NCBI GenBank assembly: GCA_030765065.1
Contig: CM060980.1
Coordinates: 60,744,364 to 60,808,363 of the forward strand
DNA: 64,000 nt
Direction of reading: 5' to 3'
Origin: Deroplatys truncata
Taxonomy: Eukaryota > Arthropoda > Insecta > Mantodea > Mantidae
Shown here in pieces: positions 33,474 through 45,350 of this stretch. The notes beneath the pieces were generated by a model. The model was not told where the DNA came from, made no database searches, and saw nothing but the letters and a program-made list of their open reading frames with translations. Both the position numbers and the translations under genes were made by a program. Positions within the stretch are counted from its first letter, which is position 1. Every line of letters begins with the position of its first letter.

Positions 33474-34165
33474 GGTGAGTTTTAAGTCCACCGACAAATT
33501 TCAAGGGATGATTCCTAACTGGAAATAGAACACAAAAGTTCATATTACTTTATGTCCGAAAATGCATGGTTTCCACGGTATAGGGCACTGACGACATTCT
33601 CGCATAACTTTAGTGTGCGTTTTGTGTGTTGCAGATAGTGTGGCTTAAGTAACTAGAAGCACAATGGTCCGGTATTCATACCAGGAACACGCCGAGATGT
33701 GTTCGTGTATGGCCAAGGAGGCAGTAGATGTACCCAGCCTCCAGCCACTTATCCTGGCAGACAGCACCACCCACATCACACAACATTTGAAATCAATTTT
33801 CGGCGTTTGAGTATGGGACTTTTGAGACAGATGAACGTTCAGGGCGGCCACGGATTGTGCGTACACCAGATGTGAAGGAACATATTCTCCATGATATTGA
33901 GAACAGATCTGGTACAAGCTCCAGGCAATTGGCCCGCCAACATGGTGTAAGCCAAAGGATGGTTATCACACATCACACAATATTTGAAATCAATTTTCGG
34001 CGTTTGAGTATGGGTCTTTTGAGACAGATGAACGTTCAGGGCGGCCACGGATTGTGCGTACACCAGATTTGAAGGAACATGTTCTCCTTGATATTGAGAA
34101 CAGATCTGGTACAAGCTCCAGGCAATTGGCCCGCCAACATGGTGTAAGCCAAAGGACGGTTATCT
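33471..34165 (+). mobile_element. DNA transposon fragment, N-terminal HTH (DUF4817-like), with 197-bp tandem duplication
   Basis: The left end reads CAGGGTGAGTTTTAAGTCCA after TA. From 33664 MVRYSYQEHAEMCSCMAKEA matches the start of insect transposase-like proteins of the DUF4817 group (YS..EHADMI...G). The next region FETDERSGRPRIVRTPDLKE, DIENRSGTSSRQLARQHGVS and QRTVI is a Tc1-type second helix-turn-helix. This second part exists twice with period 197: first copy about 33774-33970, second 33971-34165, only a handful of substitutions apart. Frames are broken and the DDE domain is missing. It would have bound the transposon ends. Confidence 0.75.
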
Positions 34166-36480
34166 ATACCTTACAATGATAATTGTTATTATACCTATCA
34201 CCTCCAATGTGTGCAGGAATTATCACCGGCGGATTTTCCTTCACGGGAAAGAATCTGTCGGTAGTTTGTGCAACAAGCCATTACCATTATGGGATATTTA
34301 TATTCAGTCTTCTTCACCGATGACGTGAACTAGGTGAAGCCCCAATGTAAAAGTTGAAGCAGATCAAAGCAATGAAATGAGTTATTAGACTAACAGTCTT
34401 ATAAAATAATATTCAACATAACAGTGAATTGAGAATACAGTAAAGTGGCAGATGAAATACTGGACAAAGCCAAATATCTAACTTGAGCGCAAAAATATCA
34501 ACATACGAGTGCGTTTCAAAGTATGGGGAAATCAAAGAATGATAGCAAAGCTCTCATATTTCATTCTGTTTTAAACTACTTTTGTTATTTACAACGTTTT
34601 CATATTCGTTTTATACTCCACTTATTTTCCTTAATGACTGAAATGCCAGTATTTCGAATATAACTTTGTGGAAGCTTTTTTATATATTCATTCACTGTGC
34701 TTTAACCTAAATATTAATTTTAAGACATTTCACAGAACAATGCATTGAGTAGAAACACATTGAACAGTTTGTTTCAAATAACTGATTCTAATGCAACTAA
34801 TACTAGATGAATTAAATATCTAACTAAATCCCTAGTATTTTTATAAATGTAGAACATTATTTTGATCCCTGTACCATAACATCAAGAATAAAGCTTATAA
34901 ATTTTGCTTATTGGTGCATCTAAACATCCTGAGTTGACTGCCATGGTATGCCGCTAGAAAAGGTTAATAAACCCCGTCTTAGGGCATTATTAAATTAATT
35001 TTAAGGGATATAGAGAACAAAAATATATTCCACATCGTTGTACAATAATTTATTAGAGTTCATGGGGAGAAGCACTAAACGGTAAAATCGAGATTTTAAA
35101 AGATCAGCCCTGAAAACACCGGGTACACCAGCTTACTGTATGTGTATCTCACGGAAATTATATGTATAAATGTAATTTATGCCGTGACTTTGTGGACATT
35201 TTATATATGCTAACTATTTTTAAAACCTTTAAAAACAAAAAGATCAATAAACGAAGAAATAAATCTAACCAGACAAAGTTTTTTTTTCTTCTCAAACTTC
35301 ACCAAATTGAAAATTGTCCTGAATTAATAGAATACACACAAAAATGTCTATGAGTATAAAATGCTACTTAAAAGCTACCAAATTTAGCAGGGTCAACACG
35401 AATGATAACAATGTAGCCTTATGGAGCTTTTCAATTTTTCGAGGAGATAGAGCTGAAGAATATTACCAGACACTAAACGCAAGGGAGTTCCAATCCAGCA
35501 ATCTGGAAAAATTTCGTTAAACGAGCTCCCATGAAGTAAATAAGAATATATATATATATATGCTGTATAGGTGGAGAACAAAAGTATGTCATCGTTTTAA
35601 CGAACGGGATTTTACACCAGTAAAATGCTACAGTATTTTAAAAATGGTCGAAAAGACAAATAGGTTTGTCCGAAGGCGAAAACCCGCAATATTAGGATAC
35701 AGCGGGCTCCTATTACCTAAACCAATATAAACTTTAGTTTCCCATTGTGCTAAATTGCTGTTATCTCAAAATATAGAAAGTTCTCTGACAGAAATATATT
35801 CCAGTAATTCAATTTTTACATTAATTTTGCATGTTTCATAATCTTTTTCAGTTTTACTTCATATTTTGTCAAAATGTTATTCATAAAACCTAGAATATAT
35901 CACAAGGAAGCTCTCAATTGAAATACTCTTATGTTAGAAACAACGAAAAAAGGTTACACTAATGGGCATTGGAAACAAATATAAAAAGAAACCAAAATGG
36001 GAAAATACATAATGCGAGAAAGCACATATACTACATAAAAATTCTGGAATGTAGTTACAACATTGTAAGGAAACACCAAGACTATTTGATTAGGAAGTGC
36101 AAGGTCTAAGCTGCTTTTATCCGATATATTTGTAGTACACATTTCAACATACTAGGCAACCATCATCACACGTCTGCATGAGGAGTTGCATACTCTAAAG
36201 GCGTGATGTTCTTCATGCTGTTTGCAACAGTGCTAGTTACAGTCACTACTTCAACTATTTATTACTGTTCAGACAGGTTCACTATCTGTAAGAGCTTATA
36301 GATATATTATTTTTAGAATCGTAGGTCACGTAACTAACACAGAATAAAACCAAGGAGAATGTTCTTGTAGTTTTAATTTTGGATGAATAATTATTGATAA
36401 AATTATTTATTTAGGACCTATTATGCGACAAAAGTATCATTTTTAAAATATATAGTGTACAATACCTTTTCACCCAAGAA
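34166..36480. other. Unassigned AT-rich sequence
   Basis: More than 2 kb with no repeat shared in the window and no protein-like frame. A short TA run lies at 35547-35562. Confidence 0.5.
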
Positions 36481-36499
36481 ACTTGGTACAGAGCGGTCT

Positions 36500-37010
36500 T
36501 TTTATGGCCCGGCCCGGATCGCGCGAATGTGTGCTCCGCGCGCTGTCTACTGCACTGGGGGTTTTCCATTTTGAAACTCCCGCATTACATACTGATGAGT
36601 AATAGCAACATGTTCTATAATGCTGAAAGTAGTGTCCATCTGCATTAAGTCATTCCTGGTGTTCCTCGTAGTCACGAAGTTGTAATTCATGAGCAATATC
36701 ACTCTACAGTGTTCCAATTTTAAAAATTTAGCAGCTGCATGAACAATTTTTAAACACCCACTTGCTGTGCAACACGTCTTAGAGGCTTCGAATGATGCAC
36801 CAATTTCGCCATTTTTTCCATCCGTGGAGACGTCTTTCTCGTCTTAGGTTTAGCATTGAGCAATCCCGTTGCCCTGAACTTTTAACCAGACACCTGACAG
36901 TACCTATATTTAAAACCATAATACCAGGAAATTCTCTGAAATGTCAACACATCTGTCTACATGATTCAGTTTCCGCGAACGTATCCTAAATAAAACTTCT
37001 TGTTCAAGCG
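36500..37010 (-). pseudogene. Decayed transposase N-terminal region (HTH type)
   Basis: From about 37005 on the minus strand EKFTLEQEVLF resembles the opening of the insect transposase group that begins with a '.FT.EQR.FI' helix. Further on DVSTDGKNGEIGASFEASKT and HAAAKFLKLEHCRVILL match, weakly, the next DNA-binding segment and the 'KLLKLRPYK' linker. Several stops interrupt. The tail group of the same superfamily is at 45351-46330, but these are not adjacent and need not be one family. Confidence 0.4.
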
Positions 37011-38490
37011 TGAATTTTTCGGTAGAGATTTCGGTGAACTAATAATAAGACAAGAACAGCAACAATAATAATAATACTCTTATATCAATTCATATTCAAC
37101 ACAGATGTTAATTAAGCTATCGCTTTTGAGGATGCACAAGAACAAACTCTAGTCATTACAGCTCGAACGGAAGGCAGCAATTGAAAGTTGATATTCGAAG
37201 GCAATAAAGTCTAGCCTTGAGCGGGTCAATCACCGCTAGTGCGCTGGCAGAATCTACTGAGGTCCCTGCAGTAGAAGGGAATCGCGCATACCTGCGATTG
37301 TGGCCGGGCCATGAAATGATTGCTCGGTATAAAACATACCTGAGCTTTCACTCTGAAGTCATTATTTGAAACCTTAATCATTTTTCCCAAAGGTAAGGCT
37401 TTCAACGTAGGATCATCACAATACATATCACGTATTATTCATTTTTAAATGTTACGTAACTTTATGGGTATAATAACTCTGAAAAGTTGTGTTATTTACG
37501 AAATTTTCAATATTTAAGAAGGCATTCCAATTTTTCGTTACTATTATTTGAGTACGTAAACCAGTTACCACAAAAAACAGTGTAGTTTCAATTGTTTTGA
37601 AAGCGTAGAACAAAGCATAAATTTATAAACTATTTTACTTATGATTTAAGTTTTCTTGATAATTTTAAGAATTCTATTAGCAGTTTTCACAGTATTACAC
37701 GATAAAGCAGTTACGGAGAGAAGGAGGAAAGAGACAGGTATAAAGGCGGAGAACAATCCCACCACTGAGCTCAATAATGTGAGCAGATCTTTGGATTCTG
37801 CTATTTGTTAATAAAGTGATATAGAGTATTCTCGGTTTTCAATAAGAAATTATTCCTTTTTATAACTTTGTTAATACTCTTTTGTATTCTGTCGTTTTGC
37901 ACAAACCTACCCCACGATAGTCCAGAGTATTATGACCAGAACCATCTACTCCAGCATTAAAACTAGAGAATGTAGCAACAAGTACCTGACGTCGCTATTA
38001 GAATTAGTCGGAAAGGTGGGCAAAAGCTCACCAGCTCGTCACTGCATGGGGAAGGGCAATGTGATCGCCAAGTTCCTCCCCTCCTCAACTGGAAGCGAGC
38101 AGCTCAACCAACGCTACAGGAGAAAGAGGAGAGACAGAGAACCTGGCGCGGCTCAGTCGGGGAGTAGCGAATTACGGCGTACGTCTAAGAGTTTCGGATT
38201 TATTCTGAATTCAACCTTAACCATGTTTATGAGTAGAACTCACAAATTTAAATTAACAGGCGTACCTGCTAATAGTCTCGGAAAGGCTTAATTTTCGTAC
38301 TTCTCTGTTGATCAAGATCCGTAAGAAATGTGTAGATAAATTCTTAAACAGGGGAACGAGCCGAGTAGTTCTACATGTTAACTTGGATGTTTCTAATAGT
38401 ATATTTATGTTTTGGGAAGCTGAATTGTTGAGAATGCTTTTGTTGTTATTCGTTTTTTATATTCTACACATGGGGAAGTTGATGTTAAAC
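37011..38490. other. Unassigned, including an unrecognised 119-codon open frame
   Basis: The open frame at 37932-38291 (plus) has a GC-richer core at 38020-38170 and a basic stretch QRYRRKRRDRE, but no known domain, no good start context and no splice pattern. It might be a remnant exon or repeat; I do not call it a gene. Confidence 0.35.
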
Positions 38491-38491
38491 C

Positions 38492-38523
<32 letters not shown>

Positions 38524-38524
38524 T
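38491..38524. repeat. TA microsatellite
   Basis: An imperfect (TA)n run of about 30 bases. Confidence 0.9.
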
Positions 38525-41113
38525 GCAGGTGTGCTGTTAACGTCTTATATGACGAAAGCGATACTTAAAATGTTTGAGGGGGGGTATAATGTTAAAAACT
38601 AGAACGAATATAACATGAATTTTTATACGATGACAGTATTCCAGATTGAAAGTTTGTTCTGAACAATCATCTGGAAACAAGAAATTTCCTTTCGTTACAT
38701 TATTCCACGTCCTTGTCGTTTAGGCCTATAAGTTAATCAATATTGTGGCGTGTTTGCGTGTGTATTGTCACGCTAGACACATTATTGCGTCGTTGGCGAC
38801 AGTATTATTGGGGTAATTCTTTCGGCTTTGGGTTTGAAGTTCGTCTGGCGTGGCGACTCGGCACTTTTTGGCTGGCGATCCTAGCCAGAGGTGGAGGGAA
38901 TGGGGAAGTGAGCGTTACTTCTTTGTGTGTTGTGTGTTGAGCGTCAATTTTGCTCGAGTGTTGAGTTTGAAAGGTTGTATGTGAAGTTGTGTGAATGTAG
39001 CCTCGTGTGTGTGTAGCATCTCCCCTAAATTTATTTCTTCTTTTATCTTTTGTGTGATGTAGGGGTACTGTGCTTATACTGAATACATCACAGGTATTGT
39101 GATTAATGTGAAATTCGGTGTATTTTTATAATTATCCCACGCCTGCTCTGGAATGTGTTGTTTAAGATTCTGGTCCTCTTGCTGCCTCTGCATCTGTGCC
39201 TCCCAATGTGCATGTTGGGGTAACTGAAATTAGCTGTCTAGCTAGCTGTAAACCTTTTGGCCTCACCCCAGTGTGTAACATTTTGATACCGATCCACCCT
39301 CTCGGCATTGAATGCAAGTCATGAACAGTATTAAATACACTAATGCACAGCAGGATATATGCTCTAATTTACCTATTTTTAAACTAATAGTGTCTCAACT
39401 GTCCTGTTATAATTTCTAGTAAGGAAAGGTAATGAGATGATTATAGTATTAGTAATATTAATTATTCTTATTACTTTTGTTTATTTTTCTCTCTTGATAA
39501 ATGACTCTTTGTAATTTACTCGCAAATTTTAATATAAAAAGTGCTATAGAAAACTACAAAACTGTAATACGCCAAATTACGAGTATATAAACAAGTAAAT
39601 GAGGTACTTCTCAAGAATGCGATTGTTGTATATTTACACAAATAAAAGCAACTCAATTCTGTTTTAAATACAGAAATAGACAAGACTAGTGCTGATTCTT
39701 TGGTAAAGTAGGAAAAACAGCAATAAATATCGTATTTACTCGTGTATTTCAAGAAAAATAGAATTTGAGAATGATGAAGTTAGAAATTTTAAACGCCACG
39801 GGGGGGGGGCCGGAACCACAGATCTTTGACTTCCCGTGTCAAGATACGGGAGAACACACGTGTCAAGACGAAACTCTCATCCGATTTACGTATCCTGGCA
39901 AACTACAAGGCGATCTCAATACTCCCAATGGGTTTCTGAATTCTTTTAAGTGCTATTCAACGCTCTTACCTTACAAGACCAGTTTTAAAGAACATTTTCT
40001 TACGAGATAATCGTAAACATACCTGCCTATGTGGCAAGGCCTTAACGATCTGGCTATGGTTTGGAGGTCTGGGGTTAGATTGCCTAGTGGATCCAACTGT
40101 ATGTTTATTACTTATGCTGAACATAATTGTACTTCAAGTTTGAAAATTACGTTATTCTTTGTTGCTCTCATTTCATTTATTTGCAGGTAACATATGGATA
40201 TCTCAGCAAGCGCAGATGATATGTTCTTGAAACTGTGCCTTTGCAAGAGACGGACTCGACTTTGTGCTTCATTATGGAAAAACGCCATTTAATATTATGT
40301 TTTAACAACTTTCTGTTAAATTTAGCAAGAAATCATCTTCCATAAGCAATTAATATTTTAATTATGTAATCAATACCTTAATTTTCAAGTTAAAAGATTT
40401 CAGATATAATTGTGTACCTTCTAATGCCTGCTCCACATAATGAATGCTATAATTATGTTTTTAGACAGTCCAAGATAAAAGAAGCGGTTTTACGGTAGAT
40501 GACGTTAATTAAAAGAAATCAATTATGCCACTAGGGTGTAAAATTGTATTACTCCAGGCATAATACTTCGATTTAAGATGCGAAGATCATTATCCATCAT
40601 TGTATGTAGTGGTGGATAATTTCAATGCAGTAATTATGTAAACTAAACATCAGCCAAATTTTGAAGCAGAGGAGAGGCTAACATTAGAATTGCTGGCAAA
40701 AATCAAGGAAAGAGTACGGAATAGCATATAATAGGTTTCTTCAATGGTGCTAGGTTAAGAATGAACAAATTAATTGCAGTGAAAATGTGCTGTTAGCATA
40801 TTTTGAAAATCAAAACAAAACGCGGATATCTGCAATACTATGGAAAAATTATCCAATGATCAAACTGTGCCACATTGTAAAGGATAACATAGATATTAGT
40901 AAGTACTATAAACTAACAGCATTCTTGAAATGGAGGTGTGAAGATTAGAAGCCGAATTATTCTCATAGCCTTCTTTATGTATAAAGTTTTCTTTCTAACT
41001 CATGTTGTTAGCACTGATGCTAAAAAACGATTATTAAAGCCGCGCTGAGCATCACAGATACGAAATAAAATAAAACCATTTTAATTCATAAACTATAATT
41101 TGTCTCTAAATAT
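38525..41113. other. Unassigned AT-rich sequence, with a 10-G run
   Basis: A GC-richer patch with GT-rich words is at 38740-39010 and a homopolymer of ten G at 39800-39809. No coding similarity was seen. The region ends at the 5' LTR. Confidence 0.45.
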
Positions 41114-41342
41114 TGAGGCAGTATTTTTAACACTAAAATGATTTTAGTCTAATTATATAATACGTAAATTCAATAACAGCCGGCCTTGAAGCTATATGTG
41201 TATATAATAATTTGTAAAATGTATGTAACAGTCATTGCATATGCTTATATTATTGTATCCATGTGTAATAATGTTATGTGAATATATTACGTAATTTAAT
41301 AATGTAGGAGCTAATAAAAATACAACAAACCAACATTTCTCA
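41114..41342 (+). repeat. 5' LTR, internally deleted
   Basis: It starts TGAGGCAGTATTTTTAACAC and ends TTTCTCA. It matches the first 200 bases of the 3' LTR to AATGTAGGAGCT (about 41312), then skips to the last bases before the end, so about 700 bases including the usual promoter and poly(A) part are absent. Confidence 0.85.
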
Positions 41343-41345
41343 AAT

Positions 41346-41363
41346 TGGTGCCCAACTGCGTGG
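41346..41363 (+). promoter_or_regulatory. Primer-binding site (lysine-tRNA type)
   Basis: TGGTGCCCAACTGCGTGG sits three bases after the LTR end and resembles TGGCGCCCAACGTGGGGC, the complement of the lysine tRNA(1,2) 3' end used by many retroelements. One substitution and a small insertion are visible. Confidence 0.7.
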
Positions 41364-41723
41364 AGCTCGAAGAGACCAGAATTGGCGACAACTGAAAAGA
41401 AGAGATCAATGAACAACAGAGAACTTCAGAAAACAACAGAGAACATCAGGGAACTGCAGAATCATCAACAGCATCCAAGGACAGCAACAATTCTTTCAGG
41501 AGTACGGGGCGCTCAGTCAACAATTCAACAACAATCTACGTGGGAACATCGAGTATAAAGGTTTACTAACAGTCAGCACAAAAGGTCAGAAAATTCCAGT
41601 ATTTTATGTATAATAATTGTCAAAATAGTTAAGAAAATATATTCTTATAAAGATAATTTCATGCTGTAAAGAAGCGGTAAATTAAAACTGAGCAATTCCA
41701 AACCAAATATAACAAAAGAAAAC

Positions 41724-43274
41724 ATGCAAAATAAAATGGAAACAGAAAACAATGAAAATATGGAAGTAGCAGAGGATAGATCCGTCATTACAGATTACAA
41801 TGTAAATTTAGAATTAGAGCTAAAGGAAACAAATAGGTTAGATGTAGAAGAACATTTATCTTAAATTCACAATTAGGTATAGAAAGAGATACTATCCCTC
41901 ACACATCTAGGAAACAATGGCACGAAAACTTATCACAACCAATAATGTGCATTCTGAAAGCAATAACTGAAACTAATAATAAGATAATTGAAAATAATGT
42001 AGAGCTAAATAATAAGATAACTGAAATGAGAGGAGAGTTAAAAGAAACTAATAATAAGATAACTGAAACTAGTACAGAGTTAAATAATAAGATAACTGAT
42101 AAGTTAACTGAAACTAGTACAGAATTAAGTAATAAGATAACTGAAACTAATAATACGTTAACTGAAACTAGTACAGAGTTGAGTAATAAGTTAACTGAAA
42201 CAAATGCGGAGCTATCTAGTATCAAAGATGATCTTGTTAACCAAATAGAAAATTGTATGAAAGAAAGCAAAGCTGAAAGTAGGAGGTTAGAAATAAAACT
42301 AGAACAATCTTCAAAATCACTTCAAAGAGATATAAATTTAAAGGTAAATAAAGGTTGCAATCAGCTAGAACAGAAATTGTCAAATCATATAGATAAAAAT
42401 ATAACTGAAATGGAGCTAAAACTTACTAATACTAAACAAGGTATTTGTAATAAGTTAGGTAAACAGGGTGAAGAATTGAAAACAATGGTAGAAAATACAT
42501 ATGCAGATCTTGTACAAGTACAAGTATATTTAACAGGAGAAATAAATAAAATGCATGAAATGGCTAAAATAATGCAGATACAATTAAAGAAGCACACAAG
42601 TCAATGATAGATGAAATTAAAGATAAAGTACAGGAAAGTAGCAAAGAAATTGCTAAGCTTAGAAATAGTTTTGAAAATATAAGTGACAGTGTACCAAAGG
42701 TAAATGCAAATGTAGCTAATTCTGTAAATAATAATCCAATGCATGACAATAATACAAGTGCAGAAAGAAGTGTATCACCTTTGTTAACTAATAATACAAG
42801 AGACGCTACTGCTTTTTCCATAGCATCAGCCTCTCAAACACAAAACAATAATGATAAAACACATGTGCATTACCAAATCAATTGTTAAACTATTATGCTG
42901 TGCTAAATGAATTACCATTTCCTTATTTTAATGCTTCCTCAATTCCAGTACAATTTATTAATGATCTAGTAGAATATTTTAAATTGAAAAATGTGCCTGA
43001 AGCATTAAAAATAATACTTGTTAGAAAATGCTTGGACAACAAACCCTTAGAACGGTTACATATGCTAGCAGACAGTGAAATGAATTTTGAAACATTTAAA
43101 GTTTTATTCATGAATAAATTTTACAATACAACTGCGCAACATAAGATTAGGGGAAGGCTAAAAAATCTGTGGCACAAAAATAAAAAGAAAATAAAGCATG
43201 TAGGTTATGTGTGGCACAAAAAGAAAAAGAAGATAAATGTAAACAATCTGAGGCACAATAAAAAAAGAAAATAA
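41724..43274 (+). pseudogene. gag: gag of the LTR element: coiled coil plus capsid-like domain, frameshifted
   Basis: A start at 41724 gives MQNKMETENNENMEVAEDRS and stops at 41862. The next frame (open from about 41865, ATG at 41945) reads 220 codons of coiled coil with repeating ITETNNKI, LTETSTELSNK units and charged heptads. It ends at 42605. The sequence continues in a third frame from 42604 (MIDEIKDKVQESSKEIAKLR) through an Asn/Ser-rich linker, and in a fourth stretch from 42882. There PFPYFNASSIPVQFINDLVE, YFKLKNVPEALKIILVRKCL and FETFKVLFMNKFYN match the capsid-like Retrotrans_gag pattern. The C-terminus is a lysine-rich tail with three copies of a WHK/RHN-type word and no zinc knuckle. 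Three frameshifts break it. Gag would assemble the particle around element RNA. Confidence 0.8.
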
Positions 43275-43882
43275 AGTATCTGAAACATAAAAGGGGAACG
43301 CATTGTAATTTTAAAAAAAGATATATCATAATATCTTTACTAAATGTAACAAACTGTCAATATAAATAAAAAGAGCTTAGATAAAAAGATGCAATAGAAG
43401 AAAAACCATTGTTAATAAGAAAAACATAAGAAATTTGAATAGTAACTGCATTTATATTGTATATGGTATAAATTTTTATAAAGTGTAAGAAATATAAAAA
43501 TGTTCAAGAAATAAGCTGTAAAGAAAGGGTAATAAGTGTAAATATGCCTAATTAAATGTTAAATGTGTAGCAAATTAAATGCTTAAAAATAGCTATGCTA
43601 GTAAAATAAACAAACTTCACTCAGGTTATTGACCACCAGATCATTGACCTCACACCAGGTCATTGACCTCAAAATGTCGAACAAGTGAAAGAACAAAATG
43701 AAGTATTCTGCTATACACTAGTGTAGTGAAAAACCAGTGAGTGTTAAATAAAAGTGACAGTGAAAAATAGGAAGTGCAATAATAAAAAGGTTATGTTTCC
43801 TTCTTTCAGGAGACTTTCAGAAAATATTTTTAAAAATTAAAAAAGAAGAAGAAAACAAAAAGAACAATTTTTAAATATTTCT
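43275..43882 (+). other. Non-coding internal region between gag and the purine tract
   Basis: About 600 A-rich bases where pol would be expected. No RT, protease or integrase motif is seen in any plus frame. A GACCACCAGATCATTGACCTC stretch near 43630 is internally repetitive (TCATTGACCTC twice). Confidence 0.7.
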
Positions 43883-43894
43883 AAAAGGGGGCAA
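43883..43894 (+). promoter_or_regulatory. Polypurine tract
   Basis: AAAAGGGGG followed by CAATT immediately before the 3' LTR start TGAGGCAG; this is where plus-strand DNA synthesis would start. Confidence 0.8.
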
Positions 43895-43896
43895 TT

Positions 43897-45001
43897 TGAG
43901 GCAGTATTTTTAACACTAAAATGATTTCAGTATAATTATATAATATATAAATTCAATAACAGCCCGCCTTGAAGAAATATGTGTATATAATAATTTGTAA
44001 AATGTATATAACAGCTCACCCATCCTAGATATTCTGTCTGATCCATAAGTGTCTGCTCCTCGACGAGCCTCTGACCCTACGCACCCGCCTGTAAGTCCTG
44101 GGGAGTGTAAGTCCTGCATAAGAGGAGGTTAAACAGAGAATGTATGAATGAATGTATGTAACAGTCATTGCATATGCTTATATTATTGTATGCATGTGTA
44201 ATAATGTTATGTGAATATATTACGTAATTTAATAATGTAGGAGCTGTGAGAAATAGGTCAAAAGTTGCTAACAATGAGGTAACAATGAGGTAACCTTGAG
44301 TCAATAATGAGTAAGACAGTTTAACAGTACTACTTGTGATTCTTGGAGTAACAATAATGTAAATTTAGTAACAGTTTATGAAATAGCCAATCAACAACCA
44401 GAAAAATCTTTAGTAAAATGAAGGTACTTTATTGGAGTGGGATTAGCCAATCAGAAACTAAAAAGAAAAATTTTTGCAAATTTTAGACGCTAGAAATCTA
44501 TTCAGTTGCCTGCAGACAGCGTTATTAAACAGACGCAAAAAGTGTCCTCAAGAAATATATTAAGTATTCGTGTGAGATGAAAAATAAGTTTACGTGTTAA
44601 AAAGTACAAGTAATTCATTAAAGAATCTCACCTCTCTCTATATCAGTGAAGTGTTATTTAAATCGTATCAAGTATTAATAAAAGGAGTGAAGTAAAACTA
44701 TAATCTGTGTAAGCCTACATTTTTAGTCGTATCACAACCCTGATAAGAGAAACGTGTCTCTAAAAATAAATTCTGACGCAGCCGAGGCAAACATAAATAT
44801 ATAATATTTAAAGAAACAGTTAAATTACAAAGTTAATTTTTTTATCATATTTTTCTTTAAACTTGGGGCAAAGGCCACCTGAAAGTACATTTGGGGCGAA
44901 GGCTACCGGAAACTGTTTACTATACGTGCCGTTGCAACTACAAGTTCGGCTCCCCAACAGTTGAAATACGATGCAATTCCTTCTAAAATATAAAATTCTC
45001 A
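43897..45001 (+). repeat. 3' LTR, with a short retroposed insertion
   Basis: It starts TGAGGCAGTATTTTTAACAC and ends AATTCTCA. The core contains AATGTAGGAGCTGTGAGAAA, ACGCAAAAAGTGTCCTCAAG, AGTATTAATAAAAGGAGTGA (a probable poly(A) signal, AATAAA at about 44675) and the duplicated GGGGC-AAGGCCACCTGAAAG / GGGGCGAAGGCTACCGG phrases. Positions 44015-44151 are an insert absent from the other LTR copies. TGGCGTCCATACGTGGGGC follows directly at 45005, again like a primer site. Confidence 0.85.
44015..44151. mobile_element. 137-bp insertion in the LTR with 13-bp target duplication
   Basis: ATGTATATAACAG (44002-44014) and ATGTATGTAACAG (44152-44164) flank the insert, one mismatch. The other LTR copies have a single such word. 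The insert is GC-richer, with TCCTGGGGAGTGTAAGTCCT, and ends in GAATGTATGAATGA. The size and long duplication fit LINE-mediated retroposition of a truncated element. Family unknown. Confidence 0.75.
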
Positions 45002-45350
45002 AATTGGCGTCCATACGTGGGGCTACGAAAAAGGGGCACACAACGTAAAGACAATAGCCTTTCTCAATATTGACATTATCTACTACAAATAGTGTATGAG
45101 ATGCATGTTCAAAGCAATTTCATTCTGCTCGCAGGATAAAATTTGCTTTTAACTCTTGTATCATAAATAACTATTTAAAAGCTCTGAAATTTATCCGATC
45201 GTAGAATACAATATCACCTTCAGTTTATACAGAGTTGTTACTAGAACTAGTGGCCGCGGAGCGGCCGGCCGAATGGCTGGCAGAGCGCGGTAGGTTACGC
45301 GAGAAAGAGACTCCGAATCGTCAGGCGTAAAATATTTGCTGAACGCATTA

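Larger units (their letters stand above)
41114..45001 (+). mobile_element. Non-autonomous LTR retrotransposon carrying gag but no pol
   Basis: The order is 5' LTR (41114-41342), primer site (41346-41363), leader, broken gag (41724-43274), about 600 bases without coding signal, purine tract AAAAGGGGG (43883-43891) and 3' LTR (43897-45001). There is no protease, RT, RNase H or integrase reading anywhere between gag and the purine tract. The internal region is only about 2.5 kb. Such gag-only elements depend on enzymes from a full relative. The 5' LTR is internally shortened and the 3' LTR carries a small insertion. No flanking target duplication can be defined because primer-site sequence continues past the 3' LTR. 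Confidence 0.8.

Noticed and set aside
37932-38291. 119-codon open frame
   Set aside because: No recognisable domain, poor start context, and composition changes inside the frame; not enough support for a gene.
42564-42821. Minus-strand open frames over the gag region
   Set aside because: They are mirror images of the Asn/Lys-rich gag coding strand and carry only Leu/Ser/Ile-rich low-complexity sequence.
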